Shown here: positions 34,514-42,783 of the stretch, in pieces
Position numbering within the stretch: the first letter of the stretch is position 1
Layout: the number at the start of each line of letters is the position of its first letter
Origin: Roseiflexus castenholzii DSM 13941
GTDB lineage: Bacteria > Chloroflexota > Chloroflexia > Chloroflexales > Roseiflexaceae
Direction: 5' to 3'
Length of the DNA stretch: 64,000 nucleotides
Assembly (NCBI RefSeq): GCF_000017805.1
Contig: NC_009767.1
Span: 5,500,001-5,564,000, forward strand
Program-made: the position numbers and the translations under genes
The notes under the pieces: generated by a model
The model's input: the letters and a program-made list of their open reading frames with translations, nothing else
Database searches by the model: none
Told to the model about the DNA's origin: nothing

Positions 34514-35483
34514 ATGGCTGGCATGAAGACGCGACCAATCAACGCCGACAAACCGCACCTCTGGAAGGCGGATATCGCGGCTTCTGTTGATCGCTTCAAC
34601 CAGTGGTTCATGGACTGTGCCCCAGAGGTATTTCGGTCCACACGGGTGCAGACGACCGAGCAGGTCAAGGCAGCGCTGGTGGCAACCAACGACCTTCGGA
34701 CCCTGAGTCCAGCCACGCTCAAGGGAAACCCTGGCGCTCTCCCGACGCTGCGCATGTGCACCGCACCACCGCTCGCCGTCGACCGACTCGTCGGTTTGGC
34801 GGGTTCAAGCAAGAATCTCGTTGGACGAATGGAGAAGGGTAAGCTGCCAACCAAGATGACGGCTACCGTCCTCGACACGGAGCTGACAAAGATCTGCGGC
34901 ATTCTCTCACGACTCTTGGACCGGGATATTTTCCCCTGGCTGGACAATCGCGAGGGCCCAACCGAATCATGAACGCGAGCGGGCCTCAACGATCGTTGCC
35001 GACCGGCTTTGCAGCGCGGTAGCGAATCCGATTGTGCGCAACGCTCAGGAGCAACGGCAGCTCGCTATGATCGGCGACTATCTCGATCAGATTGGCTATC
35101 GAAAACAACATCACCCATCAGACAAGCCGCTCACGGATATGGAACCGGGCACGTACACCTTCCGCTTGAATGTGCCCGTCGGAAGGACTCATAGGGTCAA
35201 TATTCCGATCGACGTTGTTATCCAGCCCAAGAAACGACGCAAGGACCGGCTGCCAATCTTTATTGAGGCGAAGTCAGCAGGTGACTTTACAAACACAAAT
35301 AAGCGGCGTAAGGAAGAGGCCACGAAGATTCATCAGCTCCAGGCGACCTACGGGAAGAGCGTGGCCTTCGTTCTATTCCTTTGCGGATATTTCGGCAGCG
35401 ATTATCTGGGTTACGAAGCCGCCGAAGGGATCGACTGGGTGTGGGAGCACAGGATCGACGATCTGGGAAGACTGGGATTGTAG
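34514..35483 (+). pseudogene. XamI-family type II restriction endonuclease, broken by one frameshift
   Basis: The first 152 codons, with KPHLWKADIAASVDRFNQWF, ATLKGNPGALPTLRM and LLDRDIFPWL, match the start of the XamI-type endonuclease family, then the frame stops at TGA 34972. Removing one G from the GGG at 34954-34956 restores ...DNREAQPNHERERASTIVADRL... and continues without a stop to 35483. The second half has a PD-(D/E)xK-like site: IPIDVVIQ followed by PIFIEAKSAGDF. The whole frame would give about 322 residues. The linked methyltransferase begins five bases after the stop. A sequencing error is possible; programmed frameshifting is less likely. Confidence 0.78.
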
Positions 35484-35488
35484 GACCG

Positions 35489-37108
35489 ATGCCGGCGAAA
35501 TACGAGAACGCCATTGAACTGCGGCGACAAGCCATCCAAGCGGCGCTCGATTCAAGCAAGTCTGCCGCCGAGAGAAACCGTCTAGGTCAATTCGCGACTC
35601 CATACGCCCTCGCGGTGGAGATTGCCCGCTATGTCAAGTCCGTCGCCGGCAACCGACTGCGAGCGATTCGGTTCGCCGATCCTGCGATCGGCACTGGCAG
35701 CTTTTACTCCGCTGCGCTTGAGGTGTTCGGTTCAGGACGAATCGAATGCGCTGTTGGTGTGGAGCTTGACACCGCTTTCTGCGATGCAGCTCGTGACTTG
35801 TGGGCATCGTTCGGGCTCGAGGTGGTGCAAGGCGATTTTACCCACATTGTCACAAGATCCAGCTGTCCGGTCGCACCCAACCTGATCCTTACAAACCCCC
35901 CTTACGTGCGGCATCACCACCTTGATCGTGATGAGAAGGAACGCCTGCAATCGCTCGCTTACCGAATGGCTGGCGTCAAAGTCAACGGCCTCGCGGGTCT
36001 CTATGTCTACTTCATGCTGCTCGCGACGGCATGGATGCAGGACGGCGGCTATGCGGCGTGGCTTGTACCCTCGGAGTTTATAGACGTCAACTACGGTACT
36101 GCCCTGAAGCAATATCTTACGGATCGCGTCACGCTCATCCGAGTCCACCGCTTCGACCCAGAGGACGTGCAATTCGGCGACGCTCTGGTTTCTTCGGTTG
36201 TCCTCGTATTCCAAAAAGCCCCGCCCCCCTCAGGGCATGTCGTCGAGTTCACCTTCGGGGGGACTATTTCGAGGCCGCACGCAAGCGACATGGTCACATT
36301 GGAACATTTGCGCAAATCGCGTAAGTGGACCGTATACCCAAGTCATGCGCGCAACGATAGGCGAACGTCGGGTGCCGGTGACGACGTGACGCTGGGCGAT
36401 CTCTTCCGTATCCAACGCGGTATCGCGACAGGCAACAACAAGTTTTTCGTCCTCGAACGCGGCGAGGCTGAGAGCCGTGGTTTCCCGAAGCGCTACCTTC
36501 GGCCCATCCTGCCCAGTCCACGGTTTCTTAAAGCGACTGTCATTGGGGCGGACCAAGACGGCTACCCACTCATCGAACCTCAACTGTGCGTCATCGACTG
36601 CGACCTGCCAGAAGGGAGCCTACGAGTCCGGCACCCGGCCCTCTGGGAGTACCTCCAGACCGCCGAGATGCTGGGCATCAAGGATGGCTACCTCGTTGGC
36701 AAGCGAAGCCCCTGGTACAGACAGGAGCAACGTGACCCAGCGCCGTTCCTCTGCACGTATATGGGACGCGGCTCCGACGAGAAACGGCCTTTCCGGTTCA
36801 TCTGGAACCAGTCCAGGGCCATCGTAACGAATCTCTACCTCATGCTGTATCCAAAAGGCAGCCTGGCGTGGCTCTTGCGGCAGCATCCCGATTATGGCGC
36901 CGATGTGTTTGCTCTCCTCGAGCAGGTGACCGGTCACGAACTTCGTGGCGAAGGTCGCGTCTACGGTGGTGGCCTTAATAAGATTGAGCCTAGCGAACTC
37001 GCCCGTATTTCCGCGTCGGCGTTTATCGACAGATGGCCTGAACTCAGAAACGCGGTGCATCGCCAGGGTGTGTTGTTTGATGAAGTGTCGAGTGAATCGG
37101 ACGCCTAA
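35489..37108 (+). CDS. N6-adenine DNA methyltransferase of the XamI-like R-M system
   Basis: A 539-residue gamma-class (Eco57I/TaqI-like) methyltransferase. Motif X is NRLGQFATP, motif I (SAM binding) is FADPAIGTGSFYSAAL, and motif IV is LILTNPPYVRHHH, the NPPY of N6-adenine enzymes. The C-terminal half (about 270-540) is a target-recognition region with TLGDLFRIQRGIATGNNKFF. The ATG at 35489 has AGGA upstream; an in-frame extension to 35381 overlaps the endonuclease. The frame is intact, so methylation can persist although the endonuclease gene is broken. XamI itself cuts GTCGAC, making GTCGAC methylation the testable guess. Confidence 0.9.
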   Translation: MPAKYENAIELRRQAIQAALDSSKSAAERNRLGQFATPYALAVEIARYVKSVAGNRLRAIRFADPAIGTGSFYSAALEVFGSGRIECAVGVELDTAFCDAARDLWASFGLEVVQGDFTHIVTRSSCPVAPNLILTNPPYVRHHHLDRDEKERLQSLAYRMAGVKVNGLAGLYVYFMLLATAWMQDGGYAAWLVPSEFIDVNYGTALKQYLTDRVTLIRVHRFDPEDVQFGDALVSSVVLVFQKAPPPSGHVVEFTFGGTISRPHASDMVTLEHLRKSRKWTVYPSHARNDRRTSGAGDDVTLGDLFRIQRGIATGNNKFFVLERGEAESRGFPKRYLRPILPSPRFLKATVIGADQDGYPLIEPQLCVIDCDLPEGSLRVRHPALWEYLQTAEMLGIKDGYLVGKRSPWYRQEQRDPAPFLCTYMGRGSDEKRPFRFIWNQSRAIVTNLYLMLYPKGSLAWLLRQHPDYGADVFALLEQVTGHELRGEGRVYGGGLNKIEPSELARISASAFIDRWPELRNAVHRQGVLFDEVSSESDA

Positions 37109-37643
37109 CCGGAGCGTTGGGTGCTTGCCATGTGAGTCAATGCGTTTGCTGAAATCAATTGGAGGAGCATAATCCGTCCCTTTTGTTTTGTGCACCCGCG
37201 CGCGACGCAAGCCAGCGCTTCCATTGGTGACCGCACCCGTAGCGGCACCCCCCGCGTGCGGAGGGCGACGTTGGGATGCGCCGTTTTACCCTCACCCCGT
37301 GCCCCGCTCCCGCGCACGACGGACCCCCTCCCCGCGTGCTGGAGGCATGGGGGCTTACACTATGCTCGAAGCCGTCCCATGGCGGGAATGACGGTGTTCG
37401 CTTGGGTGTTCTGCCCGGCCTCCCCCCGCCGGGGGAAGGAGCAGGACTCTCGCTCTCAGCGGACGCGGGATCGGGCGGTGGGGGCGACGCCGACGCGGGT
37501 GAACAACGCACTGGCACACCGAATATCGCGCCCCTGCCGCCGCAGTGACGCTAAAGTGAAGCGTATCGCCGGAAAAAGGCGTGTATGGTTATGCCCACAA
37601 CGCGCGCGACACAACACGGGCTTGCCGGACACATCTACCCGTG
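37109..37643. other. Gene-free spacer at the 3' side of the R-M island
   Basis: A 535-base stretch with no supported gene. It contains C-rich and G-rich low-complexity runs (for example around 37255-37340 and 37415-37440) and several long but uncharacteristic frames on both strands. It may be debris at the border of the inserted R-M genes. Confidence 0.5.
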
Positions 37644-38861
37644 TCACTCCGCGTGGTTACGCTCTGTCGCGCCGGTGACGGCACGATAAATCTCCTCGAT
37701 CTGGCGCGCTGCGCGTTCCCACGAAAGGTCGCGCACGGCGCGCTCACGAACGCGCCGTCCCAGTTCCTGCGCCCACTCTGGACGATCAAGCGCCAGTGCG
37801 ATCTTCGCTGCCAGGTCTTCGGCGCTGCCGTAGGCAGCGTAGATGCCACAGTCTCCAAGAAATTCGCGCGCAACCGGCGTGTTGAAAGCAACCACCGGCA
37901 ATCCCATTGCCATATAGTTACCGATCTTGCCGTTCCCTTCCGTCCGGCTCATCTTTGGCGCAACCGCCACCTCGCCAAGCGCCAGATAAGCGTGCAGGTC
38001 ACGGTAGAAAATACGGCCCGGCAGGGTCACATGCCCCCCCACACCGAGCGACTCTGCGTAGGCGCGGTAACTGGCCGGGTCGGGGTGACCCATAATGAGG
38101 AAATGCACATCTGGCCGGTGTGCAGTCACAATCCGCGCCGCCTGGATTAAGTGGTGTGTCCCCTGGTATGGCGCTAACAACCCGATGTAAACCACAATCC
38201 GACGACCGGGCGGAATGCCAAGCTGGCGGCGCAATTCGCAGCGCTGCGCTTCCCACTCTGGTGACCCGTCGAAAGGGCGGAAGCGCTGTGTGTTGACACT
38301 ATCAGGAACCGTGTAGAGTCGATCGGAAAGCACGGAACCGTCGCGACGCAACAGGTTCGCTGCATTGACCGTCGAGGTGATGACGGCATCGGCATTGCGA
38401 TTGATCCGGCGTTCCAGGCGCGTCAATAACGGAAAGAGCGGGTTGGTGCGCTTAATGAAACCATGATCGAGCATCTCGCTGGTCATACTCCCCTGATAAT
38501 CCAGGATGAGCGGGATGCCCAGCAGACGTTTCAACGCCAACCCGATGAAGGCTGCTTCGTGGGTGTGCGCATGGATAATGGCGGGGCGGATCTCAAGCGC
38601 CACGCGCAGGCTGCGCCATGCCAGCCCGACATCCAGGTATAGTTTGTGGCGCGACGAACCGACGACAGCGCGCCGAATCCAGGGAACATCCCATGAGCGA
38701 CGAATATCGAGACCCGGCATATCATCGCCGTTATGATAAGTCGCCAGCACCAACCGATGCCCAAGTTGCTGAACGGCTTTCGCCTCCTCCCAGATGCGAA
38801 CATGATTGCCGTAATCCGAAAAAAAGCTGGTCGACGCCAGCATGAGAATTGTGTAAGGCAC
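37644..38861 (-). CDS. Glycosyltransferase family 4
   Basis: A 405-residue GT-B protein. The acceptor half begins ILMLASTSFFSDYGNHVRIWEEA and has HAHTHEAAFIGLALKRLLGIP and DYQGSMTSEML; the donor half has VVYIGLLAPYQGTHHLIQAA and the segment VAPKMSRTEGNGKIGNYMAMG, where the usual EGFGLP is replaced by a GNGK loop, then LPVVAFNTPVAREFLGD. This places it in a GT4 subgroup different from the other two. The frame begins at GTG 38861; ATG 38843 is another possibility. It follows the HAD gene by 20 bases on the same strand. Confidence 0.88.
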   Translation of the reverse strand: MPYTILMLASTSFFSDYGNHVRIWEEAKAVQQLGHRLVLATYHNGDDMPGLDIRRSWDVPWIRRAVVGSSRHKLYLDVGLAWRSLRVALEIRPAIIHAHTHEAAFIGLALKRLLGIPLILDYQGSMTSEMLDHGFIKRTNPLFPLLTRLERRINRNADAVITSTVNAANLLRRDGSVLSDRLYTVPDSVNTQRFRPFDGSPEWEAQRCELRRQLGIPPGRRIVVYIGLLAPYQGTHHLIQAARIVTAHRPDVHFLIMGHPDPASYRAYAESLGVGGHVTLPGRIFYRDLHAYLALGEVAVAPKMSRTEGNGKIGNYMAMGLPVVAFNTPVAREFLGDCGIYAAYGSAEDLAAKIALALDRPEWAQELGRRVRERAVRDLSWERAARQIEEIYRAVTGATERNHAE

Positions 38862-38881
38862 AGGTTATCCCGGTATGCGTA

Positions 38882-39583
38882 TCAAATGGCAGACAATCGC
38901 GCCAGCCAGGCCGGCAGTTCACTGATGCGTGATACCGTCACGTATCCGCCGGCGTTCACTCCTTCATCAGTCACACGTTCATGTTCCCAGGTCAGGTGGT
39001 ATGGAATATACACGGCATTCCCTCCAACTGCAACCACCGGTAGGATATCAGATTTTAGCGAATTGCCAACCATCAGGAAACGGGGCGGTTCAATGTGGTA
39101 TCGCCTCATCACAGCGGCATAGGTCTCAGGCGTCTTTTCACTGACGATCTCGATATGCTGGAAATAATCAGCGATGCCGGAGCGCGCAATCTTGCTTTCC
39201 TGATCAAACAGATCGCCTTTGGTAATCACCATCAGTCGGTATGAGGCGCTGAGTGACGCAATCGTTTCACGCACCCCCGGCAGCAACTCGACCGGCGCGC
39301 GCACCATATCGCGGGCAAAGTCGATGATCTGGCGAATCTCATGCGCTCCGACTCGCCCCTCGGTGAGATCAATTGCGGTTTCGATCATCGACAGGGTAAA
39401 CCCTTTGATTCCATAGCCAAAGAACGCTAGGTTGCGCATCTCGGTTGCATACAATCGTCGCTCGATTGTTGCGGCATCCTGAAAAGGCGCAAGCAGGCGT
39501 TTGAATTTCTCCTGCGTGAGCGAATAGAGGTGTTCGTTGTGCCAGAGCGTATCGTCGGCGTCAAATGCGATGGTATCGATCAT
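38882..39583 (-). CDS. HAD-superfamily phosphatase
   Basis: A 233-residue haloacid-dehalogenase-fold hydrolase. Motif I is FDADDTLWHN with the nucleophile Asp, motif II has VITKGD, motif III Lys is in IVSEKTPETY, and motif IV is MVGNSLKSDILP. The cap is helical (C1 type). Substrate is unknown; a sugar phosphate is plausible from the glycosyltransferase next door. The ATG at 39583 starts the canonical IDTIAFDADDT; the frame extends to 39688 without support. The left repeat array begins about 120 bases upstream. Confidence 0.88.
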   Translation of the reverse strand: MIDTIAFDADDTLWHNEHLYSLTQEKFKRLLAPFQDAATIERRLYATEMRNLAFFGYGIKGFTLSMIETAIDLTEGRVGAHEIRQIIDFARDMVRAPVELLPGVRETIASLSASYRLMVITKGDLFDQESKIARSGIADYFQHIEIVSEKTPETYAAVMRRYHIEPPRFLMVGNSLKSDILPVVAVGGNAVYIPYHLTWEHERVTDEGVNAGGYVTVSRISELPAWLARLSAI

Positions 39584-39855
39584 AAAGGATTGGGGGGATT
39601 CTGGGTTAGGACCCCTGCGCGGGCGCGTCTCACCGCCACATTGGGCGACCACCAGGCGCGCTCCGACCGGACACCGTCCCACGTTCAACCTGCAACCTTC
39701 GCGCCTGCCCCCTCATCTCTCGCCCCTCGCGCCTCGCACCTCGCGCCTCACCCCTCGCGCCTCTCCACAAATGCGAGATAAATCTCGCGCTACGCCATGG
39801 TCGGGCGCCTCGCGCCTCGCACCTCGCGCCTCGCACCTCGCACCCCGCGCCTCTC

Positions 39856-40005
39856 ATACCAATTCCCGGTGCACATCCGGCATTATCACCCCCGAGCAGC
39901 ACGAGGGGTCGTGCGCGTCCCGCGCAGATTCCTCGCTGCGCTCGGAATGACAAGTCGCTGCGCTCGGAATGACCAGCATGCGGCATCGTCAATCATCACC
40001 GGTAT
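39856..40005. repeat. TIR-bounded dispersed element, copy B (150 bp)
   Basis: Begins ATACCAAT and ends ACCGGTAT, with the right end drifted from ATTGGTAT. Compared with the 126-bp copy it has a tandem duplication of about 20 bases (CGCTGCGCTCGGAATGAC) and a decayed internal hairpin. It is embedded in the left array. Confidence 0.8.
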
Positions 40006-40283
40006 CACCCCGCGCCTCGCACCTCGCACCCCGCGCCTCGCGCCTCGCGCCTCTCCACAAATGCGAGATAAATCTCGCGCTACGCCATGGTCGGGTCCCT
40101 CGCGCCTCGCGCCTCGCGCCTCTCCACAAATGCGAGATAAATCTCGCGCTACGCCATGGTCGGGTGCCTCGCGCCTCGCGCCTCGCGCCTCTCCACAAAT
40201 GCGAGATAAATCTCGCGCTACGCCATGGTCGGGTCCCTCGCGCCTCGCGCCTCGCGCCTCGCACCTCGCACCCCGCGCCTCTC

Positions 40284-40433
40284 ATACCAATTCCCGGTGC
40301 ACATCCGGCATTATCACCCCCGAGCAGCACGAGGGGTCGTGCGCGTCCCGCGCAGATTCCTCGCTGCGCTCGGAATGACAAGTCGCTGCGCTCGGAATGA
40401 CCAGCATGCGGCATCGTCAATCATCACCGGTAT
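40284..40433. repeat. TIR-bounded dispersed element, copy C (150 bp)
   Basis: Essentially identical to copy B, including the internal duplication and the drifted right end, and 428 bases away. The flanking heptamers are also copied, so B and C came from a tandem duplication of the array segment rather than from two insertions. Confidence 0.8.
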
Positions 40434-41064
40434 CACCCCGCGCCTCGCACCTCGCACCCCGCGCCTCGCGCCTCGCGCCTCTCCACAAATGCGAGATAAA
40501 TCTCGCGCTACGCCATGGTCGGGTCCCTCGCGCCTCGCGCCTCGCGCCTCTCCACAAATGCGAGATAAATCTCGCGCTACGCCATGGTCGGGTCCCTCGC
40601 GCCTCGCGCCTCGCGCCTCTCCACAAATGCGAGATAAATCTCGCGCTACGCCATGGTCGGGTCCCTCGCGCCTCGCGCCTCTCCACAAATGCGAGATAAA
40701 TCTCGCGCTACGCCATGGTCGGGTCCCTCGCGCCTCGCGCCTCGCGCCTCTCCACAAATGCGAGATAAATCTCGCGCTACGCCATGGTCGGGTCCCTCGC
40801 GCCTCGCGCCTCGCGCCTCTCCACAAATGCGAGATAAATCTCGCGCTACGCCATGGTCGGGTCCCTCGCGCCTCGCGCCTCGCGCCTCTCCACAAATGCG
40901 AGATAAATCTCGCGCTACGCCATGGTCGGGTCCCTCGCGCCTCGCGCCTCGCGCCTCTCCACAAATGCGAGATAAATCTCGCGCTACGCCATGGTCGGGT
41001 CCCTCGCGCCTCGCGCCTCACCCCTCGCGCCTCGCACCTCGCACCTCTCGCCTCTTGCATGTCA

Positions 41065-42390
41065 TCACTTATACGCTTGCGCCAGCACTTCGACGATGTG
41101 ACGCACCTGCATCTTCGATCCGCGGCGTCGCAGCCCGCTTTCGAGTTGCAGGTGGCAGCCAGGATTCGCAGTGACAATGACCTCTGCGCCGGTGGCTTCT
41201 GCGTGGTTCAGTTTCCGCTCACCAAGGCGATGCGCCATGTCGGGTTGCGTCACGTTGTAAATGCCAGCCGAGCCGCAGCAGAGCGACGACTCCTGCATTT
41301 CACGCAGCACGACGCCGGGAATAGCGCGCAGCAGTTGGCGCGGTTGAGTGCTGATGCGCTGTGCATGCGCCAGATGACACGGCTCCTGGTACGTCACTGT
41401 CAGGTTCAGCGGACGCATCGCAGCGGTATTTATGTCGAGCGCCGCCAGGAACTCCGTCACATCCTTTACTTTTGTGGCAAAGCGAGCGGCGCGCTCCGTC
41501 CACTGCGGATCATCGTGGAGCAGATGCCCATATTCCTTGAGCGTCGAGCCGCACCCGGCGGCATTGACGATAATCGCATCGACACCCAACCCTTCGAATG
41601 CAGCGATATTCCGGCGCGCCAGGTCGCGCGCACCGTTCAGGTCGCCGCCGTGGGCATGGAGCGCGCCACAGCACCCCTGATCTGGCGGCAGGAAGACCGT
41701 ACAGCCATTCTTGCGCAACACGCGAATGGTTGCCTCGTGGACATCGGCGAACGCCGTGGACATGATGCAACCGGTGAGCAACGCGACGGTGAAACGTTCT
41801 GCGCCCTCAGCCGGAAGGATCTGCCCTTCGGGGACGGTGAACCGGTCGCAGATCGGCGGCAAGAGCGCCTCGGTCTCATCGAGTTTCAGAGCGCGGAGCA
41901 CGCCACTGCGCCGTGCCAGCCACTGCGCACCACTCTTCTGGTAGAGCCACATCAGACGCGAGAAAAGACGAAACATCGCTGGACGGCGAAAGAGGACGCC
42001 AAACGCACCGAAGCGCAGAAGACGCACCGGCCACGGGTGTGGCGGGAGACGCCCATCAGCCTTCGCCTGCTCGATCTGCGTGCGCGACGTCTCCAGAATC
42101 TGTCCATACAGCACACCGCTAGGACAAACGGCTTCACAGGCGCGGCAGTTGAGACAAGCGCTCATCTGCTCCTGAAAGACATCGCTTTCCATGCCGATGC
42201 GTCCATCGGCAACGGCTTTCATCAGATAGATACGCCCGCGCGGCGAGAACTGCTCAAGCCCGGTCTCGCGGTACGTCGGACAGGCGGGCAGACACAAACC
42301 GCAGTGCACGCACGAATTGATCACGGCATCACTCGGAATATCGGGACCGGCGAAGGGAACCCTGGCGGTAACCTCGTGTTCGGCAATCAT
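41065..42390 (-). CDS. glcF: Glycolate oxidase iron-sulfur subunit (GlcF-like)
   Basis: A 441-residue electron-transfer subunit. Two 4Fe-4S sites are complete: CVHCGLCLPACP and CLNCRACEAVCPSG. Two CCG (heterodisulfide-reductase-like) domains follow, with GCCGALHAHGGD and CCGSAGIYNVTQPDMAH. GlcF passes electrons from the FAD subunits GlcD/GlcE to the membrane; those are not upstream here, so they may be elsewhere or this may serve another 2-hydroxyacid oxidase. The stop lies only a few bases from the left repeat array, and the start is divergent from the antiporter gene. Confidence 0.92.
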   Translation of the reverse strand: MIAEHEVTARVPFAGPDIPSDAVINSCVHCGLCLPACPTYRETGLEQFSPRGRIYLMKAVADGRIGMESDVFQEQMSACLNCRACEAVCPSGVLYGQILETSRTQIEQAKADGRLPPHPWPVRLLRFGAFGVLFRRPAMFRLFSRLMWLYQKSGAQWLARRSGVLRALKLDETEALLPPICDRFTVPEGQILPAEGAERFTVALLTGCIMSTAFADVHEATIRVLRKNGCTVFLPPDQGCCGALHAHGGDLNGARDLARRNIAAFEGLGVDAIIVNAAGCGSTLKEYGHLLHDDPQWTERAARFATKVKDVTEFLAALDINTAAMRPLNLTVTYQEPCHLAHAQRISTQPRQLLRAIPGVVLREMQESSLCCGSAGIYNVTQPDMAHRLGERKLNHAEATGAEVIVTANPGCHLQLESGLRRRGSKMQVRHIVEVLAQAYK

Positions 42391-42783
42391 GGCGCTTTAT
42401 CTCGTATCTGAACGAACGTGGTTTCGGGAGCGTGAACGTCCCTCTCCGCCTCATTCGCGCGCTGTTCCTTGACGAGAGTCTCCCGCATCGGGGAGCGACA
42501 ACGACAACGGACTGGCGGTCAGCATTCGTATGATACTGGTTCTCTGCACAATACGCAAATCGGCAAACGAAGACGTGGGATCGCCCAATACCATTCCATA
42601 TATCATGGTATGATGCAAACACAGGCAATCCGCATTGCCGCGAACGAGGCTCGTTGCAGCGTTCTACCGACCCGCCTCTTCTCCGCACATCCTATTGAAT
42701 GCACAAACGCGCAATTCTAAAAAACACACCCAGAGGAGGGACGGGCGCGTCGCTTCGCGCCGCCGCTGTATTGTTGCAACCAG
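42391..42783. other. Divergent intergenic region between glcF and the antiporter
   Basis: A 393-base gap. It has the inverted repeat ATACCAT-N10-ATGGTAT (42588-42611), and its right arm overlaps an extended -10 (TGG TATGAT, 42606-42614) facing the antiporter gene, 170 bases away. The arrangement could be an operator, or a remnant of a TIR-bounded element since the arms resemble its ends. No ORF is supported. Confidence 0.45.

Larger units (their letters stand above)
39700..41055. repeat. Left composite repeat array (heptamer tracts plus 16-bp palindrome, 12 units)
   Basis: Twelve copies of the perfect inverted repeat GCGAGAT-AA-ATCTCGC start at 39773, 40063, 40132, 40201, 40491, 40560, 40629, 40691, 40760, 40829, 40898 and 40967. 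Each is followed by a constant GCTACGCCATGGTCGGG segment and preceded by CTCTCCACAAAT. Units are spaced 69 bases, or 62 where one heptamer is missing; between units lie tandem CTCGCGC heptamers with CTCGCAC variants. Two copies of the TIR-bounded element are embedded. Frames through it only give repetitive LAPRASR-type peptides and are not genes. Confidence 0.92.

Noticed and set aside
34954..34972. Programmed +1/-1 frameshift in the XamI-like gene
   Set aside because: There is only a GGG run, with no slippery heptamer or downstream stimulatory structure that I can see; mutation or sequencing error is simpler.
37190..37678. 162-codon frame in the spacer after the methyltransferase
   Set aside because: Low-complexity Arg/Pro/Thr-rich translation from C- and G-rich runs, no ribosome site, overlaps the end of the GT4 gene.
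39700..41055. Possible CRISPR array, because repeats are regularly spaced
   Set aside because: The segments between repeats are themselves repeated heptamers, not unique spacers, and there are no cas genes.
40225..42411. 728-codon plus-strand frame through the left array and across glcF
   Set aside because: The first part is repeat-encoded LAPRASR-like peptide and the rest is antisense to the well-supported glcF.
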